Positions 9,098 to 16,928 of a stretch of DNA of 64,000 bases are shown here, one piece after another. The position numbers were made by a program, and so were the translations under genes. A model generated the notes under the pieces. That model saw only the letters and a program-made list of their open reading frames with translations. It made no database searches and had not been told where the DNA came from. Within the stretch, counting starts at the first letter, position 1, and each line of letters starts with the position of its first letter. Source of the stretch: Magnetospira sp. QH-2 (lineage in GTDB: Bacteria > Pseudomonadota > Alphaproteobacteria > Rhodospirillales > Magnetospiraceae); assembly GCF_000968135.1 (NCBI RefSeq), contig NZ_FO538765.1:3858501-3922500 (forward strand), read 5' to 3'.

Positions 9098-10143
9098 TTG
9101 GGCATTTGGACCAGATCAACCATCTTGCGGTTCAAAGCCGCGGCGGTGGTTTCGGGAATCTTGAACACCCATCCATCGGCCCGGCGCACCGCTTCCAGCA
9201 AGGCCCGACGCAAGCCATCCTGAGCCGGGTCGGCCGTTTCCTCGGCCCGCCCAAGCGAAAGACGCGCCCAGTGGGCCTCTTCGAACGGCGCCACGGTCAT
9301 GCGGACCATGGGCCCGGCCGTGGTTTGGATCTCCACCAACAAGCTGCCGTCGGGATCAAACGGAATCCGGTCGGCCCGGCGAACGTCCTCGAACAGGAGG
9401 CCATCCAATGCCTGTGTGAGCGGCAAAACAGCCATGGGTTTGGCCGCGCCACTGCCCGTTGGGGCGTTTTCCGGCCGGAACCGTTTGGTCAAAGGATCCT
9501 TGGACAGGACCACCACGTGGTCCTTGGGATGAAACAGGGTGACCTTGGCCACCGCCTCGGCGGGCAGATCGATCAACAACCGGTTCATCCATTGGGTGGG
9601 GTCATCGCTGAACGGCAATTCCCCGCGCGCCAGCCAGGTTTCGTTGGATTCAGCCCGGCGTAGATAGATCCCGCTTTGGCCTCCGTCGCCGATGTTGAAG
9701 TTGCGCTTGCCGACCATCAGCCCGGCGACAATATGACCGTCCATGTCGATCAGGGTGATCTTGTGGGCCTTGGAGTCCTTATGCTTGAGGTCGCGCAAGT
9801 GCAGCCGGGCGTGGTTTTTAGCCAGTTGGGTACGCGGTTCAAGCTTTTGCAGCCGCTCCAGACCGAGCACCAGATCCCGCACCTTGGTGGGATCGGCGTG
9901 ATAGCCATCCCGTTGTTCGATCGCCCACAGGCCTTCTTCGCGCCGCAAGGAGACCCTGCGACCCACGCTTTCCACGTTGATCACCGCCAATTCCCCCAAC
10001 CGCTGGGCCATGTCCGGCAGCATGGGCCCGGGGTTTCCGGCCCGCAGGGCGTCGGGACCGGCATAGCGGGTCAGCACGTAGGCGGCGGCCAAACAAGCCA
10101 CCAAGGCGGCCAGGGCCAGGATCAACACGGTCTTGAGCTTCAT
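9094..10143 (-). CDS. DUF4340 domain protein of a GldG-type ABC system
   Basis: A 349-residue protein with one N-terminal membrane helix (MKLKTVLILALAALVACLAAAYVL) and a soluble body with the DUF4340 pattern (RREEGLWAIEQRDGYHADPTKVRDLVLGLERLQ, then KHKDSKAHKITLIDMDGHIVAGLMVGKR). The body is expected on the periplasmic side. DUF4340 proteins are encoded with GldF/GldG-like transporters in many Gram-negative bacteria; their role is unknown. The ATG at 10143 overlaps the stop of the auxiliary-protein gene (ATGA), placing it last in the four-gene transport operon. Confidence 0.85.
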   Translation of the reverse strand: MKLKTVLILALAALVACLAAAYVLTRYAGPDALRAGNPGPMLPDMAQRLGELAVINVESVGRRVSLRREEGLWAIEQRDGYHADPTKVRDLVLGLERLQKLEPRTQLAKNHARLHLRDLKHKDSKAHKITLIDMDGHIVAGLMVGKRNFNIGDGGQSGIYLRRAESNETWLARGELPFSDDPTQWMNRLLIDLPAEAVAKVTLFHPKDHVVVLSKDPLTKRFRPENAPTGSGAAKPMAVLPLTQALDGLLFEDVRRADRIPFDPDGSLLVEIQTTAGPMVRMTVAPFEEAHWARLSLGRAEETADPAQDGLRRALLEAVRRADGWVFKIPETTAAALNRKMVDLVQMPN

Positions 10144-12026
10144 GACCCGGCCTCCGCCTTGCGGATCAGCCGACGGCGGGAACTGCGCCGTTGCCGCGAC
10201 CAGACCACGCCCAGCATGATCACCCCCACCAACAACGGCATGGCGATGATATTGGCGAACTTCAGCCAACTGTCCAAGGCCTCGATATCCCGCCGCAGCA
10301 CGTGCTGCACATTGCGCAGAGCCTTGCGGGTGGCCACCATTTCGCCGCGGAACTTCTCCACCGCCAGCCGGTCCGCCGCCGAGAGCAACAGCCCACCGCC
10401 TTCGCCGCTGCTGAGCGACCGGACCTTGGCTTCCAGGTCTTTCAGCTTGTCGAGCAGGGTCTGTTCGTTGGCGCGATAGCGCATCTCCGCTCTTTGACGG
10501 ATTTCCTCGACCCGCTTAAAGGGGCGTTCGGACCGGCCCCGCGCCCGCAGTCCGGCCAAGGCCGAACCACCGCTCAGGTTCTCCAGCGCATTGACCACCA
10601 GATCGCCATTGTTGGCGAAGGGCACCATCAGCCGCTGTCCGCTCAGATCCCGCAAGCGCACCCAGAAACGGTCATCCAGCATGTCGGTGTCGGAAAACAC
10701 CATGACATTGATGGGGCTGGCCGAGCGGTCCAGGTGCATCCGCGCCTGTTCTTGGTCATTGGTCAACAGGCCCGGTTCCTCGGGCGGACCGCCGGGAAAG
10801 GCGGTTGATACCTCGCCATCCACCCTGGCGCCGATCATCAGGGCCTGGCCTTGGGGACGAAAATCCCGGAACAACCCCACCACGTCGGGCTTTTCCATGA
10901 AAGCCGCGGCGGACAAGGCCATGGATTCGTTACTGGTATGCAGCACGGGCGTCACGCGGGTATCGCGGTCCGGCAGAGCCTCGAGAATGCCGGCGGTGGC
11001 GATATTGACGGTCTTCAAATCGCCGGTGACCGCGTCGTTGCTGTCCATATGCTCCGGTTCCAAGGTCAGCCAGGCCACATAGTCGCTGACCACCGCGCGC
11101 CCATCGCTGCCGGTGGTGGAAACCCGCCGCGCCGCATCCCGGTCACCAGCCACTTCGCCCGGACGCAGACGCAGGCCCCAGGTTTTCAAAAGCTGGTTGA
11201 AATCGGAAAACCGGGCCGGGCCAAAGCCCCGTTCGGCATGGGCGTCGACGAATACCAGGGCGCGCCCGCCGCCGAGCACGAACTGGTCGATGGCATAGAC
11301 AATGCGATCCGGAAGATCACGCGGATGGACTACCATCAACAGATCCACCGACGGATCCAGACGGCGGAAATTGGTGCCCAAATTGCGCACTTCGAAGAAT
11401 TCGCGCATCAGATCGGTGATGACCCAGCCGCGCTCCGAGACGCCGCCGTCCAGGGGCAAGGTGGAAATCAGCCCGATCACCGGGCGGCGGGCCTGGGACA
11501 GCACATGCACCATGCGGGTCAGATCATATTCGATGAAGGCTTCTCGCTCGGGGGAGAAAAACGGCACCACCTCCAGCCCGTCCACCGCGTTGGTGCCTTC
11601 CAGGCCGAAATAAGCCAGATCCCCGGCATCATTGACCGGCAGCCCCTGCAATCCGGCGGCCACGGCCCGGTCTTCGTCGTCGGAAAAGGGCTGCGGATGG
11701 ATGATCTCCAGAATGACCCGCCCGCCCGACAGATCCCGGTAGTGTTCCAACAACTCGCGGATGCGCCGGTAGTAGGGGGTCAGGCCGGGCACCGCCTCGG
11801 TGAGAATATCCGAGTAATAGAGCCGCAGCCGCACGGGCTCGTCGATATCGGCCAGGACCTGATGAGTCGAGGGCGCGAGGGTATAAAGCCGGTCCTCTGT
11901 CAGATCCAGCCGCCAGCCGCGAAAAGCCACGTTGGAAAAGACATTGACCGCCATCAAGATGATCGCCCCGAGCAGCAGGCCGAGAATGGCCAACCGGGTG
12001 CGGTCCATATGAGTGGCGCGGCGCAT
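10140..12026 (-). CDS. GldG-type auxiliary component of ABC transporter
   Basis: A 628-residue protein of the uncharacterised ABC transport family called gliding-motility associated. A membrane helix lies at about 11-33. The large extracytoplasmic domain includes RLDLTEDRLYTLAPSTHQVL near its start and FVLGGGRALVFVDAHAE further on. A coiled coil follows at about 520-585, then a second helix at about 594-612 and a basic cytoplasmic tail. In Bacteroidetes, GldG works with GldA/GldF in gliding; in Proteobacteria the system occurs without gliding and its substrate is unknown. It starts one base after the permease stop. Confidence 0.88.
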   Translation of the reverse strand: MRRATHMDRTRLAILGLLLGAIILMAVNVFSNVAFRGWRLDLTEDRLYTLAPSTHQVLADIDEPVRLRLYYSDILTEAVPGLTPYYRRIRELLEHYRDLSGGRVILEIIHPQPFSDDEDRAVAAGLQGLPVNDAGDLAYFGLEGTNAVDGLEVVPFFSPEREAFIEYDLTRMVHVLSQARRPVIGLISTLPLDGGVSERGWVITDLMREFFEVRNLGTNFRRLDPSVDLLMVVHPRDLPDRIVYAIDQFVLGGGRALVFVDAHAERGFGPARFSDFNQLLKTWGLRLRPGEVAGDRDAARRVSTTGSDGRAVVSDYVAWLTLEPEHMDSNDAVTGDLKTVNIATAGILEALPDRDTRVTPVLHTSNESMALSAAAFMEKPDVVGLFRDFRPQGQALMIGARVDGEVSTAFPGGPPEEPGLLTNDQEQARMHLDRSASPINVMVFSDTDMLDDRFWVRLRDLSGQRLMVPFANNGDLVVNALENLSGGSALAGLRARGRSERPFKRVEEIRQRAEMRYRANEQTLLDKLKDLEAKVRSLSSGEGGGLLLSAADRLAVEKFRGEMVATRKALRNVQHVLRRDIEALDSWLKFANIIAMPLLVGVIMLGVVWSRQRRSSRRRLIRKAEAGS

Positions 12027-12027
12027 C

Positions 12028-12816
12028 TCAGGAGGCTCTTTTCATATCGACGATGACCACGTTGGCAAACAGCCAGAAAGTGATCATGGCGGCGAAGTAG
12101 ATGATGTCGCGCAGGTCAATGACACCCTTGGTGATGGCATTGAAATGAGTCAGGAAGCTGAGGCTGCCCACCGCCTCGATGAGAATGCGCGGGGCCCAGC
12201 CTTGGAGCAGCGCCAGCACCATCTCGGCCCCGCTCATGGTGAACAGGAAACAGACCACGGCACCGACGATAAAGGCGATGACCTGATTACGGGTCAGGGC
12301 GGAAATGCACGACCCGATGGCCAAAAACGCCCCGGCCATGAGCAGGCTGCCGATGTAGCTGGCGAATATGACCCCGTTGTCCGGGTCCCCCAACACATTG
12401 ACGGTGATCCACATGGGAAAACTCAGAACCAGGGAGAGCCCGACAAAGGCCCAGGCGGCAAAAAACTTGCCCAACACCGCCTCGGTCACCGAGATCGGCA
12501 AGGTCATCAGCAGCTCGATGGTGCCGCTTTTGCGTTCCTCGGCCCACAACCGCATGGCCACGGCGGGCACCAGCAACAGATACAGCCAGGGATGATAAAG
12601 AAAGAATGTCTGTAGATCCGCCTGACCCCGACCGAAGAAATCCCCCACGTAAAAGGTGAAGGCCCCGGACATGGAAAGAAACACGGCGATGAAGATATAG
12701 GCCAGCGGCGTGGCGAAATAGCCCGCCAGTTCGCGACGGAAGATCAGCCGCACATTGCGGGTCATTTCCTTTTGCGCCAGCAGGCTCTGCCGCATGGCCG
12801 CGCCCCGCCTACCCAT
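12028..12816 (-). CDS. ABC-2 type permease (GldF-like)
   Basis: A 262-residue permease with about six membrane helices and the GldF/NosY motif AEERKSGTIELLMTLPISVTEAVLGKF after the second helix. It opens with RLIFRRELAGYFATPLAYIFIAVFL, typical of the family. It should form the channel with the ATPase encoded immediately upstream, whose gene it overlaps by 8 bases. The start may be 12816 or the in-frame ATG at 12795. Substrate unknown. Confidence 0.9.
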   Translation of the reverse strand: MGRRGAAMRQSLLAQKEMTRNVRLIFRRELAGYFATPLAYIFIAVFLSMSGAFTFYVGDFFGRGQADLQTFFLYHPWLYLLLVPAVAMRLWAEERKSGTIELLMTLPISVTEAVLGKFFAAWAFVGLSLVLSFPMWITVNVLGDPDNGVIFASYIGSLLMAGAFLAIGSCISALTRNQVIAFIVGAVVCFLFTMSGAEMVLALLQGWAPRILIEAVGSLSFLTHFNAITKGVIDLRDIIYFAAMITFWLFANVVIVDMKRAS

Positions 12817-13543
12817 GGATATGCTCCCATTTGCTCAGGTGGCCGGTGATGCGGCGGAAGGCGTTTTCCAGGCTCGTGTCGGCGCCGATGAGCTGTCGGG
12901 GCGTACCGTCCGCCAGTACCTTGCCGGCGCCGATGACCACGGCGCGGCTACAGACCGCTTCCACCTCTTCGAGGATATGGGTGGAGACGATGATCGCCTT
13001 GTCTTGGGACATGTCGCGGATCAGTTCCCGCACATGATGCTTCTGGTTGGGGTCCAGGCCGTCGGTGGGCTCGTCGAGGATCAGCACTTCCGGGTCATGC
13101 AGGATCGCCTGGGCCAGACCGACCCGCCGCCGGAACCCCTTGGACAGGGTATGGATGGGCCGATGCAACACGTCTTCCAACGCCGTGCGCGCCACCGCCC
13201 GTTCGACCTTTTTTCGGCGTCTCTTGCGGTCGTAGCCGCGAATCCCGGCGACGAAGCCGAGAAAGGCCGCGGGGGTCATGTCGCCATAAGAGGGCGCACC
13301 CTCGGGCAGATAGCCCAGGCAGCGCTTGACCCCCACCGGATCATCAATGACGTCGCGGCCACAGACCTGGGCGGTGCCGGAATCCGGATCAAGGAACCCG
13401 GCGATCATTTTCATGGTGGTGGATTTTCCCGCGCCATTGGGTCCGAGGAAACCCAGAACCTCGCCGCGATGGACCGTCAGGTCGATGCCGTCCACGGCAA
13501 CCACCGGCCCGAAGCGCTTGCTCAGGCGTTCCAGAACGATCAT
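12809..13543 (-). CDS. ABC transporter ATP-binding protein (GldA-like)
   Basis: A 244-residue nucleotide-binding subunit. It carries Walker A GPNGAGKST, signature LSKGFRRRVGLAQAI, Walker B VLILDEPTDGLDP and switch His in IIVSTHILEEVE. It powers the adjacent GldF-like permease. The ATG at 13543 is chosen because MIVLERLSKRFG is the normal N-terminus; the frame is open to 13582 but the extension has no homologous look. It is first in the run permease, GldG-like, DUF4340. The gap of about 90 bases to the gene upstream holds no obvious terminator, so transcription from 13635-16.6 kb may read into it. Confidence 0.93.
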   Translation of the reverse strand: MIVLERLSKRFGPVVAVDGIDLTVHRGEVLGFLGPNGAGKSTTMKMIAGFLDPDSGTAQVCGRDVIDDPVGVKRCLGYLPEGAPSYGDMTPAAFLGFVAGIRGYDRKRRRKKVERAVARTALEDVLHRPIHTLSKGFRRRVGLAQAILHDPEVLILDEPTDGLDPNQKHHVRELIRDMSQDKAIIVSTHILEEVEAVCSRAVVIGAGKVLADGTPRQLIGADTSLENAFRRITGHLSKWEHIHG

Positions 13544-13634
13544 GTCATACAAGGATCGGCACCCCATTTCCCCCGGCCCCAAAAATGGCCGACCGGCGGG
13601 CGGAATTCAAGGCATTATCAAACTTCCCTTGGTA

Positions 13635-14201
13635 TCAATTCAGGTCGCTGATCACGGTCAGACGTTTCTTTTCCAAAAAGTCCTGAATATCCTTCTCGGC
13701 CAGGATCTTCTCCTGCCGGGCAAATTGCAAAAAGAACTCGCGGATCTGATCGAATTCGCCATTGATGGCGGTGCGTAATTCGTCGCGCAGAGCCTGGGTT
13801 TCCTGTTTGAATTCGGTATTGAATTTCTCCCCCAGGCGGCGCTTTTCCTCTTCCGCCCAGGCGGCCAGATCATTGAGGGCGGCTTCTTTTTGCGCCCCGA
13901 CCAACTTGTCCATCTCGGCGATTTTATCCTGGCGCCGGGTTTCTATCTCGGCTTCCAGCTTGCCAAGCGATATCAGCAGCTTTTCCTCCTGCGACGACAG
14001 GATATTGATATTGCGCTCGACCGCCGCGACGGTGCGGTCGAGGGTTTGCTTCTCCTTGCTCAATCGCGACAGTTCGTTGCCCAGATGGACCCGCATGGCT
14101 TTTTCGCGTCCTTGGCGGCGGGCCATGGCGGTCATATTGATCAAGGCGGTAACGGTGACGAAACCCAGAATCAGGCCGGGAATGATAATCAACAGGGGCA
14201 T
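13635..14201 (-). CDS. membrane-anchored coiled-coil protein
   Basis: A 188-residue protein. Residues 2-25 are one membrane helix (PLLIIIPGLILGFVTVTALI), followed by basic residues that place the rest in the cytoplasm. Residues 40-180 are highly charged and helical with heptad spacing (LSRLSKEKQTLDRTVAAVER and later EEKRRLGEKFNTEFKQETQA), predicting a long coiled coil. It begins 19 bases after the VWA-PilZ stop, with GAGGA upstream, so it is almost certainly in that operon. A scaffold role is an inference. No family recognised. Confidence 0.8.
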   Translation of the reverse strand: MPLLIIIPGLILGFVTVTALINMTAMARRQGREKAMRVHLGNELSRLSKEKQTLDRTVAAVERNINILSSQEEKLLISLGKLEAEIETRRQDKIAEMDKLVGAQKEAALNDLAAWAEEEKRRLGEKFNTEFKQETQALRDELRTAINGEFDQIREFFLQFARQEKILAEKDIQDFLEKKRLTVISDLN

Positions 14202-14220
14202 GGGTCGGGTCCTCGTCGGT

Positions 14221-15771
14221 TCAGGTTGCGTCGATACGGGTCAACAATTCGATCCAGCGCATCTTGTCATCGACCCCCTTGGCAAAGGTTTCGGGAAGGG
14301 CCACAAACAGACCGTCGCCCCGATCATCCAGGCGGCCATCGATGATTTCCAAGGTCACGTCCAGGATCGGACATTGGATGCGGGTCACGATGGCGCCGGT
14401 CATGTCCCGGTCCCCGGCGGCGAACAAAACGCCGTGCATGGAAAGATCCACCGCCGGTCCATGATCCATCTGACCGTCGCGGTTGACCCAATGCACGATC
14501 ATCGCCCCGTCTGGAACTTTTACCCGGGGAGCGAATCGCTTGTCGTTGTCGATTCGCTCATAGCCCTTGGACAACAAGCGATCACGGGCTTCCTCGGCTT
14601 CCGCCATGGTGGCGCGCACCCGATCTTCGATGAAGTCCGACGTCATGGCGGTGGGCACCAGCACCACTGGCTGCGGTTCCGACTCCGGTCCTTCGCGGTG
14701 CCGCCGCCGAAACCGCACCATAAGAACGAGGCCAACGACCAGAATCAGCAGCACCGCCCCCAGCAGCGGTATCAGATTGGAAGAGGACTCTTCATCCTTT
14801 TGCATTCCCGGAGTCGGTGCCGGTGGGGCGGAGGGGGACGGCCGCGTTTCCGGTTCCGGTTCCGCTTCGGGTGGGATCTCGGCGATCGGCAGATCCCGCG
14901 CCGCCTCGCGGGTTTCTGCGGCCGAGGTCAGCACATCACGCACCCGCGCCGCATGATCGGCGGGCAGCGGTTGATCGATGATGGCCGCGGTTTTTTCCTG
15001 CAACAGCACCATGGCTTTTTGTAGTTGTTCCACCGGTGATTCCTGGTCGGCGATGCGCAGGGGCAGGTACTGAGCGCCCAGGGCCTCGGCCCAGCGACGC
15101 AGGAAATAGGAACGTCCGGACAGATCCCAGATGATCAATCGTCCGGCCAGGCGGGGCTGGAGGTTTGGCAGATGCTCTTCGATCAAGGCCAGATTGCGTT
15201 CGTGATAGGCGATCCCCAGCCGGTCATAGCGGGCGGCGGGGGATTGGTCCTTCAGGGCCATCAGCTTTTCGTTCAACGCGCCATAGCGGGGATCGTCCCG
15301 CACCGCCTCGCTGAGATACCCCAGCTTGGCATCCCAGATTTCCGGCTGACCGTCGGAGACCAGCAGCACCAGGGCGGGTTGGCTGGTCGCGGTCTTATGG
15401 CGCAAATAGGCCAGGGGCCGCTCGAAATCGGTGGCCAGGCCCTTGGCCTCAATGGCATCGATGTGTTTTTCCAGCGCCGCCATGCCCTCGGCGTCATCGG
15501 TGGGCACCGCCATATGTTCCCGCGCCGCCTCGTCGAAACCGGTGAGCACCAGCCGGTGCGGCGTTTCGAAGGTACGCACGAAAGTCATCAACCAAAGTTT
15601 GGAAGCCAGCTTGGGATCGTAGCGCTCCATGGAGCCTGATTCATCGAATACCACCACCATTTCCGGTGGCTCGGCGGCGGATGAGGCGCCCGGCATGCCA
15701 AGGATGCCTGCCAGCAGACAGCCGAGAGTAAAGGCCAGAAGGAAAGAGAGCCGCTCAGCCGGTTTCGTCAT
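14221..15771 (-). CDS. VWA domain - membrane helix - PilZ domain protein
   Basis: A 516-residue protein. A signal peptide (about 1-33) leads into a periplasmic von Willebrand factor A domain whose metal site is intact (D43-x-S45-x-S47 in DESGSM, T114, D140 in LLVSDG). A Pro/Glu linker (300-325) precedes one membrane helix (334-353) ending in RFRRRHR. The cytoplasmic tail has the PilZ c-di-GMP signature: R412FAPR416, then D442LSMHG447 with a beta-rich end. The fold suggests a receptor linking c-di-GMP in the cytoplasm to metal-dependent binding in the periplasm. Its start overlaps the 15755-16039 gene by 17 bases with no clear Shine-Dalgarno, implying translational coupling. Confidence 0.85.
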   Translation of the reverse strand: MTKPAERLSFLLAFTLGCLLAGILGMPGASSAAEPPEMVVVFDESGSMERYDPKLASKLWLMTFVRTFETPHRLVLTGFDEAAREHMAVPTDDAEGMAALEKHIDAIEAKGLATDFERPLAYLRHKTATSQPALVLLVSDGQPEIWDAKLGYLSEAVRDDPRYGALNEKLMALKDQSPAARYDRLGIAYHERNLALIEEHLPNLQPRLAGRLIIWDLSGRSYFLRRWAEALGAQYLPLRIADQESPVEQLQKAMVLLQEKTAAIIDQPLPADHAARVRDVLTSAAETREAARDLPIAEIPPEAEPEPETRPSPSAPPAPTPGMQKDEESSSNLIPLLGAVLLILVVGLVLMVRFRRRHREGPESEPQPVVLVPTAMTSDFIEDRVRATMAEAEEARDRLLSKGYERIDNDKRFAPRVKVPDGAMIVHWVNRDGQMDHGPAVDLSMHGVLFAAGDRDMTGAIVTRIQCPILDVTLEIIDGRLDDRGDGLFVALPETFAKGVDDKMRWIELLTRIDAT

Positions 15772-16039
15772 TGCGCATGAAAGCGGTGGTAACGTTGGTC
15801 ATGAGATGCAGCACCGCCACCGTGCCCACACCGCCGATCAATAGCATGGCGGTGCCACTGCCCGCGATCCCGCCGACAGCCATGGCTCCAATCCCGGCAA
15901 CGGCTTTGGAGGCGGCGCCCCAGGTGGTGGCGCCACCGATGACTTCTGTCGCGCCCGAGGCGGCAACGCCCAGGCTCTTGCCCATGCCCGCCTTGGCAAC
16001 GGCGGTCTTGATGGTAGCGGTTGTCACGGTCGTGGCCAT
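15755..16039 (-). CDS. small Ala/Gly-rich membrane protein, Mms-like composition
   Basis: A 94-residue protein made mostly of Ala, Gly, Thr, Val and Met, with a Lys-containing start (TVTTATIKTAVAKAGMGKSL) and one or two hydrophobic segments (about 45-62 and 62-80: GTAMLLIGGVGTVAVLHLM). Low-complexity sequence of this kind with a GxG-rich membrane segment resembles small magnetosome membrane proteins (Mms family), but the LGLGLG motif is absent and I claim no homology. The ATG at 16039 has AAGGG about 11 bases upstream. It lies 31 bases behind the similar 16071 gene and overlaps the VWA-PilZ start. Confidence 0.6.
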   Translation of the reverse strand: MATTVTTATIKTAVAKAGMGKSLGVAASGATEVIGGATTWGAASKAVAGIGAMAVGGIAGSGTAMLLIGGVGTVAVLHLMTNVTTAFMRNDETG

Positions 16040-16070
16040 GGTTGATAGGACCCTTGTCTAAAAGAGCTGA

Positions 16071-16679
16071 TTAGTCGGAGTTCACAAATCGAGTAGCTGA
16101 ATTGGCGGTATAGCGGCTCACGGCAATGAGACCGATTCCGGTCAGCAGAGCCAAGCCGGTGATGCCGGTGATGGCGACACCGACGGTAATCGGCCCGCCG
16201 ACGATGCAGGTTTTCGCCGCCACCCCGGCTTTCGCGGCCAGACCGAGGGCCGCCTTGCCGGTTGTCGCCGAGGCACCGGTTTTGGCCAAGGTGCCGGTCG
16301 CCAGTCCCGCTTTACCCGCGCCCGCGGCGGTCGCCGCGCTTCCGTTGGTCACGGTAACGGTTGTTGTCGCGCCTGTGGCTCCAGCGGTGCCGACAGCCCC
16401 CCCCACAATGGTCTTTCCCGTCGCGGTTTTGGCAGTTACCCCGGGTATCAGGCCAATACCGGTTTTCGTCCCGGCGCCTGCCGTGGCGGCACTTTTACCG
16501 AATCCAAACCAACCCCAACCGACGGCACCCTTGGTGGCGGTTCCCTTGGATATGACCAATCCGGCTTTATTGGCCGCTGCGACCTGAGGAGTGCTCAATG
16601 AAAGCCCTTTCGAGGTTCTTTGTTGATCTTTGAGGTCGAGGTTCGAAGGCTCGAAAATAGTATAGGCAATAATGAACAA
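16071..16679 (-). CDS. Ala/Gly/Thr-rich membrane protein with AKTG-type repeats
   Basis: The frame gives 202 residues from TTG 16679. A better start may be TTG 16598 (175 residues), where GAAAGGG lies just upstream. The body is Ala/Gly/Thr/Lys-rich, with loose repeats (GLATGTLAKTGASATTGKAA, AAKAGVAAKT) like the N-terminal region of Mms6 precursors. Near the end is one long hydrophobic segment (about 168-190, VGVAITGITGLALLTGIGLIAV), then a polar tail. It is transcribed away from the MamD-like gene across a shared regulatory gap. Function is unknown; a magnetosome-surface role is a guess from composition and neighbourhood. Confidence 0.55.
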   Translation of the reverse strand: MFIIAYTIFEPSNLDLKDQQRTSKGLSLSTPQVAAANKAGLVISKGTATKGAVGWGWFGFGKSAATAGAGTKTGIGLIPGVTAKTATGKTIVGGAVGTAGATGATTTVTVTNGSAATAAGAGKAGLATGTLAKTGASATTGKAALGLAAKAGVAAKTCIVGGPITVGVAITGITGLALLTGIGLIAVSRYTANSATRFVNSD

Positions 16680-16710
16680 TGCCTAGACTGAATATAGACG
16701 CCACATGTCT

Positions 16711-16737
16711 TGTTATTGAAAATGACTATCAATAACA
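16711..16737. promoter_or_regulatory. Fur-box-like palindrome in the divergent intergenic region
   Basis: TGTTATTGA and TCAATAACA form perfect 9-bp arms around a 9-base centre. The 19-mer inside it (16718-16736) matches 15 of 19 positions of the Fur consensus GATAATGATWATCATTATC. It lies 32-58 bases upstream of TTG 16679 and about 190 bases upstream of the MamD-like ATG, so it is better placed to control the leftward genes. The sequence around it (16700-16800) is much more AT-rich than the window. Confidence 0.5.
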
Positions 16738-16838
16738 TTGGCGTTTCTATTGTTTTGTTATTTTATAACGGCAAATAATCAATTCTGATGATTTACAGGG
16801 TCCTTTGGACTGTGTTACCAAGAATTAGCAATGGAGTT

Positions 16839-16866
16839 TTGCCGCTCCAACATGGATTCGTATTAG
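16839..16866 (+). promoter_or_regulatory. candidate promoter of the MamD-like gene
   Basis: TTGCCG (16839-16844) and TATTAG (16861-16866) are 16 bases apart, giving a leader of about 55 bases. The leader holds a small 6-bp GC hairpin (16880-16894) and AAGGGG 8-9 bases before the ATG at 16929. The boxes are only moderate matches. Confidence 0.35.
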
Positions 16867-16928
16867 TATAGACACGCGTCGCCCGGTTCGGGCGGTCGAT
16901 CAAACGAGACATTTAAGGGGAAGATCTC

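Noticed and set aside
10851-12056. Open frame of 401 codons antisense to the GldG-like gene
   Set aside because: Shadow of a well-supported gene with overlapping operon neighbours.
16621-16660. tRNA-like GGTTCGAA sequence
   Set aside because: No acceptor or anticodon stem can be built around it and it lies within a coding frame.
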